The position numbers and the translations under genes are program-made. From Halothiobacillaceae bacterium (GTDB taxonomy: Bacteria; Pseudomonadota; Gammaproteobacteria; Halothiobacillales; Halothiobacillaceae): 64,000 nucleotides of DNA. Every line of letters starts with the position of its first letter. Within the stretch, counting starts at the first letter, position 1. Of the stretch, positions 24,965 to 35,070 are shown piece after piece. The notes under the pieces are model-generated. The model had not been told where the DNA came from. It did no database searches and worked only from the letters and a program-made list of their open reading frames with translations. The DNA is taken from positions 36,119 to 100,118 of the forward strand of contig JAQVHL010000003.1 of assembly GCA_028696185.1 (NCBI GenBank), read 5' to 3'.

Positions 24965-25002
24965 TGCTTCTGTCGAGACAAAATTCCGACAGGAGGTGTG
25001 AC

Positions 25003-25743
25003 ATGGATCGGGCGATTTACCTGGCCATGCAAGGGGCGAGCAACGCGCTGCTGGCCCAGACCACCAACAGCCACAATCTGGCGAACGTCAATACCGTCGG
25101 TTTCAAGGCGGATATCGACCACTTCAAGGCGCTGCCGGTTTACGGGCCGGGGTATGCCTCGCGCGTTTACACCGAAGATCAGCGTGCGGGCGCCAATTTC
25201 CAGTCCGGGCCACTGATGACCACTGGGCGTGAACTCGATGTGGCGGTGCGTGGCGAAGGCTGGATTGCCGTACAAGCGCCGGATGGGACGGAAGCCTATA
25301 CCCGTGCCGGCGATTTGCGCATCGACTCCGCCGGAATATTGACGAACGGCGCCGGACATCCGGTGCTGGGCAATGGCGGTCCTATTGCCATTCCCCCGGC
25401 GCAGAAAATCGAGATCGGCAGCGATGGAACGGTGTCCATCATTCCTCTTGAAGGTCAGGTCAATCAGCCGGTTGCGCTGGATCGGGTTCGCCTGGTCAAT
25501 CCACCGGCCGCTGATCTGGAAAAAGGCAAGGACGGTCTGTTCCGCGCCCGCGAAGGAACGGCGGTTGCGCCGGATGCACGGGTGACGCTGGTTTCCGGCA
25601 CGCTCGAATCAAGCAACGTCAATCCGGTCGACTCGATGGTCAAGATGATCGAATACAGCCGCATGTTCGAAACCCAGACCAAGATGATGAAGACCATCGA
25701 AGAAACCGAAAAAGCCGCAAGCCAGCTGCTGCGGCTTTCCTGA
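25003..25743 (+). CDS. flgF: Flagellar proximal rod protein FlgF
   Basis: A 246-residue rod subunit. The start MDRAIYLAMQGASNALLAQTTNSHNLANVNT and the end MVKMIEYSRMFETQTKMMKT are family hallmarks. AGGAGG lies 6 bp before the ATG at 25003; the open frame extends upstream to 24919 but that part overlaps the terminator and promoter. First gene of flgFGHIJ. Confidence 0.95.
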   Translation: MDRAIYLAMQGASNALLAQTTNSHNLANVNTVGFKADIDHFKALPVYGPGYASRVYTEDQRAGANFQSGPLMTTGRELDVAVRGEGWIAVQAPDGTEAYTRAGDLRIDSAGILTNGAGHPVLGNGGPIAIPPAQKIEIGSDGTVSIIPLEGQVNQPVALDRVRLVNPPAADLEKGKDGLFRAREGTAVAPDARVTLVSGTLESSNVNPVDSMVKMIEYSRMFETQTKMMKTIEETEKAASQLLRLS

Positions 25744-25756
25744 CGGAGGATGAATC

Positions 25757-26545
25757 ATGACCGCTCCCGCATTGTGGATTGCAAAGACCGGCCTCGACGC
25801 GCAACAGACGCGTATGTCGGTCATTTCCAACAACCTGGCCAACGTCAACACCACCGGTTTCAAACGCGACCGTGCCGTGTTTCAGGATCTGATCTACCAG
25901 AACTACCGTCAGGTCGGCGCCAATGCCACCCAGGATGCACAACTGCCCACCGGTCTGAATATTGGTACCGGTGTCCGGGTAGCCGCCACGGAAAAGCTGC
26001 ACACCCAGGGGAACATCGTGCAGACGGAGAATGCGCTGGATCTGGCGATTACCGGACGCGGATATTTCCAGGTGCTGACGCCCGATGGCAGTATCGCTTA
26101 CAGCCGTGACGGGGATTTCGAGCTGAACAACCAAGGGCAGGTCGTCACCTCCAATGGCCTGTTGCTCGAACCGGCCATTACCATTCCCGAAAACGCCCAG
26201 AGCATCACGATTGGTAAGGACGGCACGGTCACTGTCCAGTTGCAGGGGCAGGCGCAGCCGGCACAGGTGGGCGCGATTACCCTGGCGGATTTCATCAACC
26301 CCGCCGGCCTGCAGCCCATTGGTGACAACCTGTATGTCGAATCCGCCGCCAGCGGCGCGCCGCAGGTCGGTAATCCGGGCCTCAACGGCATCGGCAACCT
26401 GCAGCAGGGTGCCTTGGAAAGCTCCAACGTCAACGTGGTCGAGGAGCTGGTGAACATGATCGAAACGCAGCGCGCCTACGAGATGAATTCCAAGTCCATT
26501 TCTGCGACAGACGGCATGCTGCAGTTCCTCAACAACAATGTCTGA
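25757..26545 (+). CDS. flgG: Flagellar distal rod protein FlgG
   Basis: A 262-residue distal rod subunit, the normal length. It carries [27 protein letters not shown] near the N-terminus and [24 protein letters not shown] at the C-terminus. GGAGG lies 8 bp before the start, 13 bp after flgF. Confidence 0.96.
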   Translation: MTAPALWIAKTGLDAQQTRMSVISNNLANVNTTGFKRDRAVFQDLIYQNYRQVGANATQDAQLPTGLNIGTGVRVAATEKLHTQGNIVQTENALDLAITGRGYFQVLTPDGSIAYSRDGDFELNNQGQVVTSNGLLLEPAITIPENAQSITIGKDGTVTVQLQGQAQPAQVGAITLADFINPAGLQPIGDNLYVESAASGAPQVGNPGLNGIGNLQQGALESSNVNVVEELVNMIETQRAYEMNSKSISATDGMLQFLNNNV

Positions 26546-26569
26546 TCGTACTGAACCGGGGAGAACGCC

Positions 26570-27250
26570 ATGAATACCCAGCCCGCGCTGCGCACCGTCT
26601 GCATCCTCACCCTGGCCCTCGGGTTGGGCGCCTGCGCCAGCCAGCCGCCGGTACAGAGCGACCCCGCCTTTGCAGCCGTATTGCCCCAGGAACCGCTTGT
26701 CGCCACACCGGCGCAGATCAATGGCGCCATTTTCAATCCAGTCCAGGCCGACAGCCTGTTTACCGACATGCGGCCGTACCGGGTAGGCGATATCTTGACG
26801 GTGCTGCTCAGCGAGCAGACCAATGCCTCGAAAAGCGCCACCACCTCGACAGGCAAGAGTCAGTCGGTTGATGTCGGGGTGACGCGGCTTCTGAATGTCC
26901 CGATCGACTGGGCCAATGCCGGTATTGAAGGGGAGAGGGATTTCAAGGGGACAGGCGACTCTTCTCAGAAGAACAATCTCAGCGGCAATATCACCGTCAC
27001 GGTTGCGCGTGTGTTGCCCAATGGCAACCTGATGATTCAAGGAGAAAAATTCCTCAGCCTCAATCAGGGGACCGAATTCGTACGCCTCTCGGGCATCGTG
27101 CGTCCGTCGGATATCAAGCCGGATAACACCGTTGAGTCCACTCGCGTGGCCAATGCGCGCATCGCCTATGGCAGCGATGGCGTGATCAACGACGCCAACA
27201 ACATGGGCTGGTTGGCACGATTCTTCAATAGCCCCTACATGCCATTCTGA
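26570..27250 (+). CDS. flgH: Flagellar L-ring lipoprotein FlgH
   Basis: A 226-residue outer-membrane lipoprotein that forms the L ring. The signal peptide ends in a lipobox LGACAS, predicting lipidation of the cysteine near residue 22. Conserved segments are LFTDMRPYRVGDILTVLLSE, NGNLMIQGEKFLSLNQGTEFVRLSGIVRP and VESTRVANARIAYG. The C-terminal WLARFFNSPYMPF fits the family. Confidence 0.95.
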   Translation: MNTQPALRTVCILTLALGLGACASQPPVQSDPAFAAVLPQEPLVATPAQINGAIFNPVQADSLFTDMRPYRVGDILTVLLSEQTNASKSATTSTGKSQSVDVGVTRLLNVPIDWANAGIEGERDFKGTGDSSQKNNLSGNITVTVARVLPNGNLMIQGEKFLSLNQGTEFVRLSGIVRPSDIKPDNTVESTRVANARIAYGSDGVINDANNMGWLARFFNSPYMPF

Positions 27251-27293
27251 AAATATGCACGGCTTGCGCCTCGCGCGGGCCGGGGGGAGTTAG

Positions 27294-28418
27294 ATGATGA
27301 ACGCTTGCACATTGCCTCTGCGCGGCCTGATCGGTCTGCTGCTCCTGAGCCTTTTTTTCAGCGGGCCGGTGAGCGCGGAGCGCATCAAGGATCTGGCCTC
27401 GATTGCTGGGGTACGCAGCAATCAGTTGGTCGGGTATGGTCTGGTCGTCGGCCTCAACGGGACGGGCGATCAGACCACCCAGGTGCCGTTCACCCTGCAA
27501 AGCATCAAGAACATGCTCGAACGGCAGGGGATCTCTCCCCAGGGACCGGGCAACGTGCAGCTCAAGAACGTGGCGGCGGTGATGGTTACCGCCGAGCTGC
27601 CGCCTTTTTCCAAGCCCGGTCAGAAAGTGGACATCACGGTTTCGTCCATCGGTAATGCCAAGAGCCTGCGTGGCGGCACCCTGTTGCTGACGCCGCTCAA
27701 GGGGGTGGATGGCAACATCTACGCCATTGCCCAGGGTAATCTCATCGTCGGTGGCCTCGATGCCAGCGGCAAGGACGGCTCGCGTATCACCATCAACCAG
27801 CCCAATGCCGGGCGCATTCCCGATGGGGCGATTGTCGAGCGCGCCGTGCCCTCGATGATGGGCGATGAAGGCTCCATTTACCTGAACCTGCATGCGGCTG
27901 ACTTCACGACCGCCAAGCGCATGGCGGATGCCATCAATGCCAAGTTCGGTGGTGGCGTGGCCGAAACCGTCGATGCGGTCACCGTGCGGGTGGCCGCTCC
28001 GGCCGAGCCTCAACAGCGCGTCGGTTATCTGGCCGTGCTGGAGAATGTCGACGTCGACCCCGATGCCGCGCCGGCACGGGTGATCGTGAATTCGCGCAGC
28101 GGTACCATTGTCATCGGTGACAATGTGCGCATCATGCCCGCCGCTGTGGCCCACGGGAATCTGACCGTCACCATCAAGGAAAAAACCGACGTCAGCCAGC
28201 CCAACCCCTTGTCTCAAGGGCAAACGGCGGTCACGCCGGACAGTCAGGTGGGGGTCAAGCAGGACCCTGCACGCATGTTCCTGTTCGAACCTGGCGTTAC
28301 CCTCAACGAAATCGTGCAGGCCATCAATGCGGTCGGTGCAGCCCCCGGCGATCTGGTGGCCATCCTTGAAGCGCTCAAATCGGCCGGCGCCTTGCGCGCG
28401 GAGCTGATCGTCATCTGA
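27294..28418 (+). CDS. flgI: Flagellar P-ring protein FlgI
   Basis: A 374-residue periplasmic P-ring subunit with a signal peptide ending [10 protein letters not shown]. Conserved blocks are [39 protein letters not shown] and [14 protein letters not shown]. The second ATG (27297) is an alternative start; a GGGGGGAG stretch precedes both. It would be chaperoned by FlgA, encoded 7 kb upstream. Confidence 0.95.
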   Translation: MMNACTLPLRGLIGLLLLSLFFSGPVSAERIKDLASIAGVRSNQLVGYGLVVGLNGTGDQTTQVPFTLQSIKNMLERQGISPQGPGNVQLKNVAAVMVTAELPPFSKPGQKVDITVSSIGNAKSLRGGTLLLTPLKGVDGNIYAIAQGNLIVGGLDASGKDGSRITINQPNAGRIPDGAIVERAVPSMMGDEGSIYLNLHAADFTTAKRMADAINAKFGGGVAETVDAVTVRVAAPAEPQQRVGYLAVLENVDVDPDAAPARVIVNSRSGTIVIGDNVRIMPAAVAHGNLTVTIKEKTDVSQPNPLSQGQTAVTPDSQVGVKQDPARMFLFEPGVTLNEIVQAINAVGAAPGDLVAILEALKSAGALRAELIVI

Positions 28419-28437
28419 CGGCGGAGGAGGGCGGATC

Positions 28438-29493
28438 ATGAGCCTGGAACGCGTGGACAGTGCAGTCTATACCGATGTGCAGGGCCTGGGCCGTCTCAAG
28501 GCCCAGGCCGCGAAGGACCCCAAGGGCGCACTGAAGAATGTCGCCCAGCAGTTCGAGACGCAGTTCATCCAGATGATGCTCAAGAGCATGCGTGCCGCCA
28601 GCGGAGGTGAAAGCCTGATGGACGGCAAGAATGCGCTGTTTTTCCGTGATATGTACGACCAGCAGACCGCCTTGGAAATGGCGCGCTCCGGTGGTATTGG
28701 TCTGGCCGACGCGCTGGTGACGCAGATGGAGCGCGCCATGCCGGGCCTCAAGAGCGAATCGGCTACCGAAACGGCATTGGCGGGGGAGGGGGCCCAGGAG
28801 GGGGAGGCGGGCGTACCGATGGCCTATCCAGTGCCGGAGCGGCGCATGGACCTGCTGCCGATGCGCATGGGGCCGTTCCCGCCCCTGTCGAGTGCGCATC
28901 GGGAGGCCGGTGAAGGGACCGGCCCGACCGCGGGAAACCGGACGGATACCGTCCTGCGCGTGGCGTCGCCTCAGACGGTGGATCGTGATGCAGAGCCGGG
29001 CGCGTTCGAGGATGCGTCGAGTTTTGTTGAAGCCGTTTTGCCTCACGCCCGGGCTGCGGCGGCGCGTCTGGGCGTGAAGGCCGAAGTACTGATTGCCCAG
29101 TCGGCGCTGGAAACCGGTTGGGGGCAGCGTGTGCCCCGCGATACGCAGGGGCAGCCGAATTACAACCTGTTCGGCATCAAGGCGGATCGGAGTTGGGACG
29201 GCGCGCGCACTACCGTACGCACCCTGGAATTCGAAGGCGGGGCCATGGTGCGCAAAACCGCCGCTTTCCGCGCCTATGCGTCGATCAAGGAGTCGTTCGA
29301 CGACTATGTATGTTTTCTGCAGGACAACCCCCGCTATGCCGATGCCCTGAAGCATGCCGGTGATGCGCGTCGATTCGTCAACGAGCTGCAGAAAGCCGGC
29401 TACGCCACCGATCCCGATTACGCCAACAAGATCCTCGCCATCGTCGATTCGGATCGTCTGGCGGTACGCCGCACCGGATCGGCTAAACTCTGA
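28438..29493 (+). CDS. flgJ: Flagellar rod-assembly peptidoglycan hydrolase FlgJ
   Basis: A 351-residue two-domain protein. The N-terminal rod-scaffold domain contains FETQFIQMMLKSMRAAS and DMYDQQTALEMARSGGIGLADALV. After a linker of about 90 residues, the C-terminal glucosaminidase domain carries IAQSALETGWGQ (the acidic residue in this motif is catalytic) and NLFGIKADRSWDG. It clears peptidoglycan for the rod. The last 10 bases of the gene overlap a sigma-28-like promoter for flgKL. Confidence 0.94.
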   Translation: MSLERVDSAVYTDVQGLGRLKAQAAKDPKGALKNVAQQFETQFIQMMLKSMRAASGGESLMDGKNALFFRDMYDQQTALEMARSGGIGLADALVTQMERAMPGLKSESATETALAGEGAQEGEAGVPMAYPVPERRMDLLPMRMGPFPPLSSAHREAGEGTGPTAGNRTDTVLRVASPQTVDRDAEPGAFEDASSFVEAVLPHARAAAARLGVKAEVLIAQSALETGWGQRVPRDTQGQPNYNLFGIKADRSWDGARTTVRTLEFEGGAMVRKTAAFRAYASIKESFDDYVCFLQDNPRYADALKHAGDARRFVNELQKAGYATDPDYANKILAIVDSDRLAVRRTGSAKL

Positions 29494-29510
29494 CTTCTGT
29501 CGGCCGATAC
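29484..29510 (+). promoter_or_regulatory. Sigma-28 (FliA) promoter of flgKL
   Basis: TAAACTCT, an 11-nt spacer and GCCGATAC closely match the FliA consensus. The -35 element lies over the flgJ stop codon and the -10 ends 30 bp before flgK, making the hook-junction genes class 3. Confidence 0.85.
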
Positions 29511-29540
29511 ACCTGCTATGGATGAAGAGAGGTTGCCACC

Positions 29541-31190
29541 ATGGCCAACATCATGAGTTCCGCCTTGTCCGGTCTGCTGGCCACCCAGCGGTCGCTGGAC
29601 ACCATCGGCCACAATATCGCCAACGTCAACACCGAAGGCTATTCCCGTCAGCGAGTCGAGATCACTGCCCGTCCGCCGGAGTACACCGCGCTTGGATACA
29701 TTGGTACCGGGTCGTCTTATACCTCCGTGCGTCGGGATTATGACGGTCTGGTCGAAGGCCAGCTGCGAGACGCGGGTGCCGAGGCCGGGCGTTACAGTTC
29801 GATGAGCGGTGTCACGAGCCGGGTTTCGGAGCTCCTGGGTAGCGGGGTGAACAACCTGGGCGCCCAGTTGCAGAGTTTCTTCAACAGCCTGAGCGATGTG
29901 TCCACCAATGCCAGCAGTCTGGCCACGCGCACCACGCTGACCAGCAGCGCGCAGACCATGGCCAGCCGCTTCAATAGCCTGGACACCCAGTTGGGCGCGC
30001 TGGATGATGAGTTGCGCACCCAGATCAGTCAATCCGTGCGCGACGTGAATGGGTTTACCCAGGAAATTGCCACGCTGAACGCCAAGATTTCCGAGGCCTA
30101 CCAGCGCAATCCGAATGCTTTGCCCAACGATCTGCTGGACCGGCGCGATCTGCTGGTGCGCAAAGTGGCGGAAAAGGTCGATATTCAGACCTTCGAAGAT
30201 GCCAATGGAAGCATAAGTATCAATGTGGGCAATGGTCAGCCTCTGGTGCTGGGGGCCAAGGCCGTGGAGATGAGCGCGACGGTCACCCCGGACTGGACAC
30301 TCATCAGTATCAATGGCAGTAACGTGACCAGTGGCATCCGGGGTGGGGAGCTCGGTGGTCTGATCGAGGCCCGTACTCAGGGTGTGGCGCGTCTGCGTAC
30401 CGAAATCGGCCAGCTGGCCACCGCTTTTGTGAATGCCTTCAATACGCAGCACGCCCAGGGGGTTGACCTCAACGGGAATGCCGGGCGGGATGATGTGTTT
30501 TCAATCGGCAGCTTCACCACCAATGCCAGCGCGCCCGTTGTGAACGTGGCGGCCGCACCGGGGAATGCCGGTGCCGCGACCCTGTCCTATCAGGTCAATG
30601 ATGCCACGCAGCTGCAGGCGACCGATTACACGTACACCTGGACCGGCAGCGCCTGGCGCGTCACCGACGCATACAGCGGCTCGGAAGTTACCCCGCCGCT
30701 GCCGGGTATCGACGTGACTATCGGCGGCGGAGCTCCCGCAACAGGCGATCAGTTCATGGTCCGCGCGGCCCGTAATCCTGCCGGGGATATTCCAAACGGG
30801 CAGCTCATCAAGCTCAATCTCAGTGATGCGCGTGAGTGGGCAGCGGCCGCAGCAGGTTCACCCGCCGATTCCAAGGACAATCAGAACATGCAGGCGCTCA
30901 TGGGCATCGCCAAGCAGGCGGGCGTGATCGGTGGCGCCTCCACACTGGATGTGGCCTGGGCCTCGGTGGAGTCGCGCATTGGTGCGCTGGCGCGTGGAAA
31001 CACGCTGGCCAGCGATGCCGCAACCACCAGCCTGAAAAATCTCACTGACCGGCGCGAAACCACCGCCGGGGTCAATCTTGACGAAGAAGCCGCCAATCTG
31101 CTGAAAATGCAGCAAACCTATCAGGCATTGGCACGGGCCATTTCCGTGGCCGACAATCTGTTCCAGTCCGTATTGCAGGCCGCGGGGTAA
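29541..31190 (+). CDS. flgK: Flagellar hook-associated protein 1, FlgK
   Basis: A 549-residue junction protein joining hook and filament. The N-terminal SALSGLLATQRSLDTIGHNIANVNTEGYSRQ and the C-terminal GVNLDEEAANLLKMQQTYQALARAISVADNLF are the conserved coiled ends. The region between is variable. It is preceded by its own FliA-type promoter and followed by flgL 6 bp later. Its chaperone is FlgN. Confidence 0.95.
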   Translation: MANIMSSALSGLLATQRSLDTIGHNIANVNTEGYSRQRVEITARPPEYTALGYIGTGSSYTSVRRDYDGLVEGQLRDAGAEAGRYSSMSGVTSRVSELLGSGVNNLGAQLQSFFNSLSDVSTNASSLATRTTLTSSAQTMASRFNSLDTQLGALDDELRTQISQSVRDVNGFTQEIATLNAKISEAYQRNPNALPNDLLDRRDLLVRKVAEKVDIQTFEDANGSISINVGNGQPLVLGAKAVEMSATVTPDWTLISINGSNVTSGIRGGELGGLIEARTQGVARLRTEIGQLATAFVNAFNTQHAQGVDLNGNAGRDDVFSIGSFTTNASAPVVNVAAAPGNAGAATLSYQVNDATQLQATDYTYTWTGSAWRVTDAYSGSEVTPPLPGIDVTIGGGAPATGDQFMVRAARNPAGDIPNGQLIKLNLSDAREWAAAAAGSPADSKDNQNMQALMGIAKQAGVIGGASTLDVAWASVESRIGALARGNTLASDAATTSLKNLTDRRETTAGVNLDEEAANLLKMQQTYQALARAISVADNLFQSVLQAAG

Positions 31191-31196
31191 GACATC

Positions 31197-32102
31197 ATGC
31201 GTATCTCCACCCAGATGATGTTCCAGAACTCGCTCAGCGCCATGCAGCGTCAGCAAACCGCCATGGCTCGTGCGCAGGAAGAAATTGCCAGTGGGCGCAA
31301 GCTGCTTTCGCCGGAGGATGATCCGGTGGCCGTTTCTACCGTCAACCAGATGGAAAAGCGCAACAGCAAGCTCACCCAGTACCAGCGCAATATCGATTTT
31401 GCCACCGGCAAGCTGCAGAACCAGGAAGGACTGCTTTCCAACATGCAGGATCGCCTGCAGCGTGTGCGCGAGATCAGTATTGCCAGTAATAACGATCTGG
31501 GAAATGCCAATACCCGAAAGACGTTTGCCGACGAACTCAAGGGGCTGCGCGACGACTTGAAGCGTCTGGTCAACAGCACCGACGAAAACGGTGACTTTGT
31601 GTTCTCCGGTATCTATGCCAAAGAGTCGCCCTTCGTCCCCAATGGGGCGCCGCCTCCGGATACCATCCCTAATCCGGCCATCACCACCACCACGCCAGTC
31701 AATGTCGAAATCGGTGAAGGGGAGCAGGTATCGGTCAGTAACTATGGCACCGCCTTCCTCGCCAGTGGCGGCAGCGATGTCTTCGCCGCGCTCGATACGA
31801 TGATTGCCGATCTGGAAGCCGGTAATCCGGTGGCAGCCGCGCAGGAGACGATTATCGCGGGCGTACAGGATCAGGTCAGCCTCACGCAATCCACCATCGG
31901 TAACCGCATCAACCGCCTGGATCAGGCGTTCGAAAACAATGATACGGAAGGGCTCGCCAATACCAAGGTGCTCTCCCGCCTGCGCGATACCGATTACGCC
32001 GAGGCCATCACCAAACTCAACCAGGAGTACATGGCGCTGCAGGCAACCCAGCAAAGCTTTGCCAAGATTCAGGGGTTGTCTTTGTTCAACTACATCAGTT
32101 GA
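31197..32102 (+). CDS. flgL: Flagellar hook-associated protein 3, FlgL
   Basis: A 301-residue flagellin-like junction protein. The start MRISTQMMFQNSLSAMQRQQTAM and the flagellin-type segments EEIASGRKLLSPEDDPVA and RLRDTDYAEAITKLNQEYMALQATQQSFAKIQ are diagnostic. Last gene of the flagellar block; no flagellin gene follows within the window. Confidence 0.94.
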   Translation: MRISTQMMFQNSLSAMQRQQTAMARAQEEIASGRKLLSPEDDPVAVSTVNQMEKRNSKLTQYQRNIDFATGKLQNQEGLLSNMQDRLQRVREISIASNNDLGNANTRKTFADELKGLRDDLKRLVNSTDENGDFVFSGIYAKESPFVPNGAPPPDTIPNPAITTTTPVNVEIGEGEQVSVSNYGTAFLASGGSDVFAALDTMIADLEAGNPVAAAQETIIAGVQDQVSLTQSTIGNRINRLDQAFENNDTEGLANTKVLSRLRDTDYAEAITKLNQEYMALQATQQSFAKIQGLSLFNYIS

Positions 32103-32173
32103 TCGTAGGGGGCATGCATTGAAAAAGGGCGTCCGAGGTGGGATGCCCGCTATGAAGTGGATGACACAAGCGC

Positions 32174-32737
32174 ATGAGGGATTCTTCGAACCCGGAGCAA
32201 GCTGAGATTCTCATCCTGGGCGCGGGAGAAATTGCGCGCGCCCTGGCGGTGCTGGCGCGGGCTTGCGATCTGCCCGTGATGGTGACGGATCCTCAGGCGC
32301 ATGCGCATGCCTGGCCGCAGGGGGTGGTGTTGCGCGACGCGGTATACGCCGAAACCCCGTGGCCGCTCGGCGCACAGACCCATGCCGTTGTGGCGCGGGG
32401 ACATGAGGGGGATCCCGAATCCGTGCACAGCCTGCTGCTCCATGGCGTGGGGCGGGTGTATCTGATTGCTTCGGCGCGGCGTGCGCAGAATGTGCTCGAC
32501 AGTGTGGCGCCGCGGCTGCCGGAGACAGCATGGCTGGAGAAGGTTTCCGCTCCAGCCGGGATTGACCTGGGTGGGGCTTCTTCAGCGGACATCGCCCTGT
32601 CCATTCTTGCCGAAATACAGTGGCGGCGTCAGGGTGCGGCAGGCAGCCTGCGTCCAGCGGTCGAAAAGCGCGCCGAACGTCTGGGTATTAGCCTCAGTGG
32701 CCAGCGTTTCGAGTTCTGCCCTGGGCAGCGCGCCTGA
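32174..32737 (+). CDS. XdhC-like Rossmann-fold protein (molybdoenzyme maturation family)
   Basis: A 187-residue protein resembling the C-terminal Rossmann domain of XdhC/CoxI proteins, which bind sulfurated Mo cofactor and load it into xanthine dehydrogenase-type enzymes. Seen are the nucleotide-binding start EILILGAGEIARAL, VARGHEGDPESVHSLLLHGVGRVYLIAS and the end-of-domain GIDLGGASSADIALSILAEI. The N-terminal XdhC domain with its cysteines is absent. No xanthine-dehydrogenase-type gene lies in the window, so the partner is unknown. It is followed convergently by cca. Confidence 0.7.
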   Translation: MRDSSNPEQAEILILGAGEIARALAVLARACDLPVMVTDPQAHAHAWPQGVVLRDAVYAETPWPLGAQTHAVVARGHEGDPESVHSLLLHGVGRVYLIASARRAQNVLDSVAPRLPETAWLEKVSAPAGIDLGGASSADIALSILAEIQWRRQGAAGSLRPAVEKRAERLGISLSGQRFEFCPGQRA

Positions 32738-32751
32738 AATCCGCCGCTCGA

Positions 32752-34008
32752 TCAGCGCGGTGTCGGGCGGGTGAGGTTCTGGTAGGCCTTGACTGCTCGG
32801 GCGCGCGCCATGAACAGGGCCGAAGCCAGGGTCTGACCGCTCAGGCCGCGCTCGATGAGCGGTTTCACCGGTACGGCACGCACCTGCTCGCGCAGGGCCA
32901 GTAGCCAGGCGCGTTGGGGATAGGGTGTGTCCTCAAAGCCGGTCCGTCCCCGTGCATCGGCTTCACAGGCCATCAGTACCTGCTCAAAGCGCGCCGGACG
33001 ACGCAAGGCATCCAGACGCTCCAGAAGGCGTAACACGGTGGTCGCGCGCAACTCGAAAACCTTATGCACCAGACCATGGTGGCGCGCGGTCAATTCCGCC
33101 AGCTCGCGAAAGGCAGCCGGGACACGCATCCGGGCGCAGAGCGCATTGACCAGGGCCGCGCCACGCGCCTCATGAGCGACATGCCGGGGCCATTCTTCGC
33201 GCGGGGTTGTGCCCTTGCCCAGATCGTGCAGCAAAGCGGCAAAGCGCGTTGCTGGATCGGGGGAGAGACGCGTGGCAGCATCCAATACCATCAGCGTATG
33301 CACGCCGCTGTCGATTTCCGGATGCCAGCGCTCCGGCTGGGGGACGCCGAACAGCGCGTCGAGTTCGGGGAACAGGCGTGCCAGCGCGCCGCAGTCACGC
33401 AGGACTTCAAAAAAACGGCGAGGCGCCGCTTCACCCAGCGCGCGCTCGGTTTCCTGCCAGACGCGCTCCGCGACCAGCGCATCCACTTCACCGTTCTCCA
33501 CCATGCCGCGCATCAAGGCGCGCGTTTCATCCGCCACACTGAAGCCCAAGGGGGCATAGCGGGCGGCGAAACGCGCCAGACGCAGGATGCGCACCGGGTC
33601 TTCGGCAAAGGCCGCAGAGACATGACGCAGGCGTCGTTCACGCAAATCGCGCTGCCCGCCATAAGGGTCGATCAAGCGCCCGTCGCGGGCGCGGGCCATC
33701 GCGTTGATGGTCAGATCGCGCCGTGCCAGATCGTCCTCCAGCGTTACCTCCGGTGAGGCGTGGACCGTGAAACCGTGGTAACCGCGCGCGGATTTGCGCT
33801 CGGTGCGCGCCAGCGCGTATTCCTCTCCGGTCCGGGGGTGCAGGAAAACGGGAAAATCCTTGCCCACCGGGCGAAAACCGCGCGCGAGCATTTGTTCTGC
33901 CGTGGCACCGACCACCACCCAGTCACGTTCGACAACCGTGCGCCCAAGCAGCGCGTCGCGCACGGCGCCGCCTACCAGATAAATGTCCAGATCGGTGTTT
34001 TCACTCAT
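32752..34008 (-). CDS. cca: Multifunctional CCA-adding tRNA nucleotidyltransferase
   Basis: A 418-residue enzyme that builds or repairs the CCA end of tRNAs. The nucleotidyltransferase head shows [12 protein letters not shown] and [37 protein letters not shown] and [15 protein letters not shown] follow. A C-terminal HD domain ([11 protein letters not shown]) gives the phosphatase/phosphodiesterase activity of the gammaproteobacterial form. It is divergent from the sigma-54 activator gene. Confidence 0.94.
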   Translation of the reverse strand: MSENTDLDIYLVGGAVRDALLGRTVVERDWVVVGATAEQMLARGFRPVGKDFPVFLHPRTGEEYALARTERKSARGYHGFTVHASPEVTLEDDLARRDLTINAMARARDGRLIDPYGGQRDLRERRLRHVSAAFAEDPVRILRLARFAARYAPLGFSVADETRALMRGMVENGEVDALVAERVWQETERALGEAAPRRFFEVLRDCGALARLFPELDALFGVPQPERWHPEIDSGVHTLMVLDAATRLSPDPATRFAALLHDLGKGTTPREEWPRHVAHEARGAALVNALCARMRVPAAFRELAELTARHHGLVHKVFELRATTVLRLLERLDALRRPARFEQVLMACEADARGRTGFEDTPYPQRAWLLALREQVRAVPVKPLIERGLSGQTLASALFMARARAVKAYQNLTRPTPR

Positions 34009-34067
34009 GCGGCATAGGGTATCGGGGCGGAACGTGCTAATCTAGCGCCTTAACGTGTTCTGTTGAT

Positions 34068-35045
34068 ATGGAAATACCGGGTGCCCGCACAATGTCCGCA
34101 TTCGCGCGTCTTCTGACCCAGTCTCCCGTACTCGAAAGCGTCATCCGTTCGGCGCAGATCGTTGCGGCTACCGAAGCCCCCACCCTGATCGTGGGTGAAA
34201 CCGGGACCGGCAAGGAGCTCATGGCCCAGGCGCTGCACGAGTCCAGCCGACGCAGTCGCCAGCCTTTTGTTGCCATCAATTGTGCGGCCATACCCGAAAC
34301 GCTCGTGGAGTCGGAGCTGTTCGGGCATCGTCGCGGCGCCTTTACCGGCGCGCTGGAGGATCGGCTCGGGCATGTGCGCTCCGCCCAGGGAGGCACCTTG
34401 TTCCTCGACGAGATTGGCGAGCTTCCCCTGGCTGCACAGGCCAAGCTCCTGCGCTTTCTGGAGTCCGGCGAAGTGCAGCCGGTGGGCGAAAGCCGTCCGC
34501 AGCGCGTCGATGCGCGCATCGTCGCCGCCACGCACCGGGATCTGCATGCCCGTGTGCGCGAAGGGCTGTTCCGCGAGGATCTCTATTACCGTCTGCAGGT
34601 TGTGCCCATCGAGTTGCCCCCCTTGCGTGAACGGCAGGGGGATGCCGAATGGCTGCTTTCCCGCTTCCTGGACGAATTCGCAGCGCGTCACGGCTTGCAG
34701 CCGCCCCGCCTGACCCTGGCCGCGCGTCGCCGCCTGGCGGCACATCGCTGGCCCGGAAACGTACGAGAGCTTCGCAATCTGGCCGAGCGTCTGGTGGTGT
34801 TCTTCTCCGGGCGCGAGGTCGATGCCGGCAATCTGCCTGCCGATATCGCGCCGCAGGCCCTGGCTGCCGGCCTTTCCCGCTTCACCCTGCCCGAGCAGGG
34901 CATTGATCTGGAGCGTCTGGAGTCCGATATGATCCGTCAGGCGCTGGATCGCGCGGGTGGCAACAAATCCCGTGCGGCCCGCCTGTTGGGCCTGAGCCGC
35001 GATACCCTGCTGTACCGCCTGAAGAAATTCGCCATTGAGGCGTGA
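34068..35045 (+). CDS. Sigma-54-dependent transcriptional activator, no sensor domain
   Basis: A 325-residue AAA+ enhancer-binding protein. Walker A is GETGTGKE; the sigma-54 contact loop GAFTGA is intact; Walker B is GGTLFLDEIGEL. A C-terminal Fis-type helix-turn-helix (NKSRAARLLGLSRDTLLYRLKKF) binds DNA. Fewer than 20 residues precede the AAA+ domain, so there is no receiver, GAF or FleQ domain; as with PspF, activity would be controlled by partners or be constitutive. The ATG at 34092 is an alternative start. The sigma-54-like promoters of flgB and flgF are possible targets, but this is only inference from proximity. Confidence 0.85.
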   Translation: MEIPGARTMSAFARLLTQSPVLESVIRSAQIVAATEAPTLIVGETGTGKELMAQALHESSRRSRQPFVAINCAAIPETLVESELFGHRRGAFTGALEDRLGHVRSAQGGTLFLDEIGELPLAAQAKLLRFLESGEVQPVGESRPQRVDARIVAATHRDLHARVREGLFREDLYYRLQVVPIELPPLRERQGDAEWLLSRFLDEFAARHGLQPPRLTLAARRRLAAHRWPGNVRELRNLAERLVVFFSGREVDAGNLPADIAPQALAAGLSRFTLPEQGIDLERLESDMIRQALDRAGGNKSRAARLLGLSRDTLLYRLKKFAIEA

Positions 35046-35070
35046 TTTGCTTGATACCCGGCTGAGGTTT

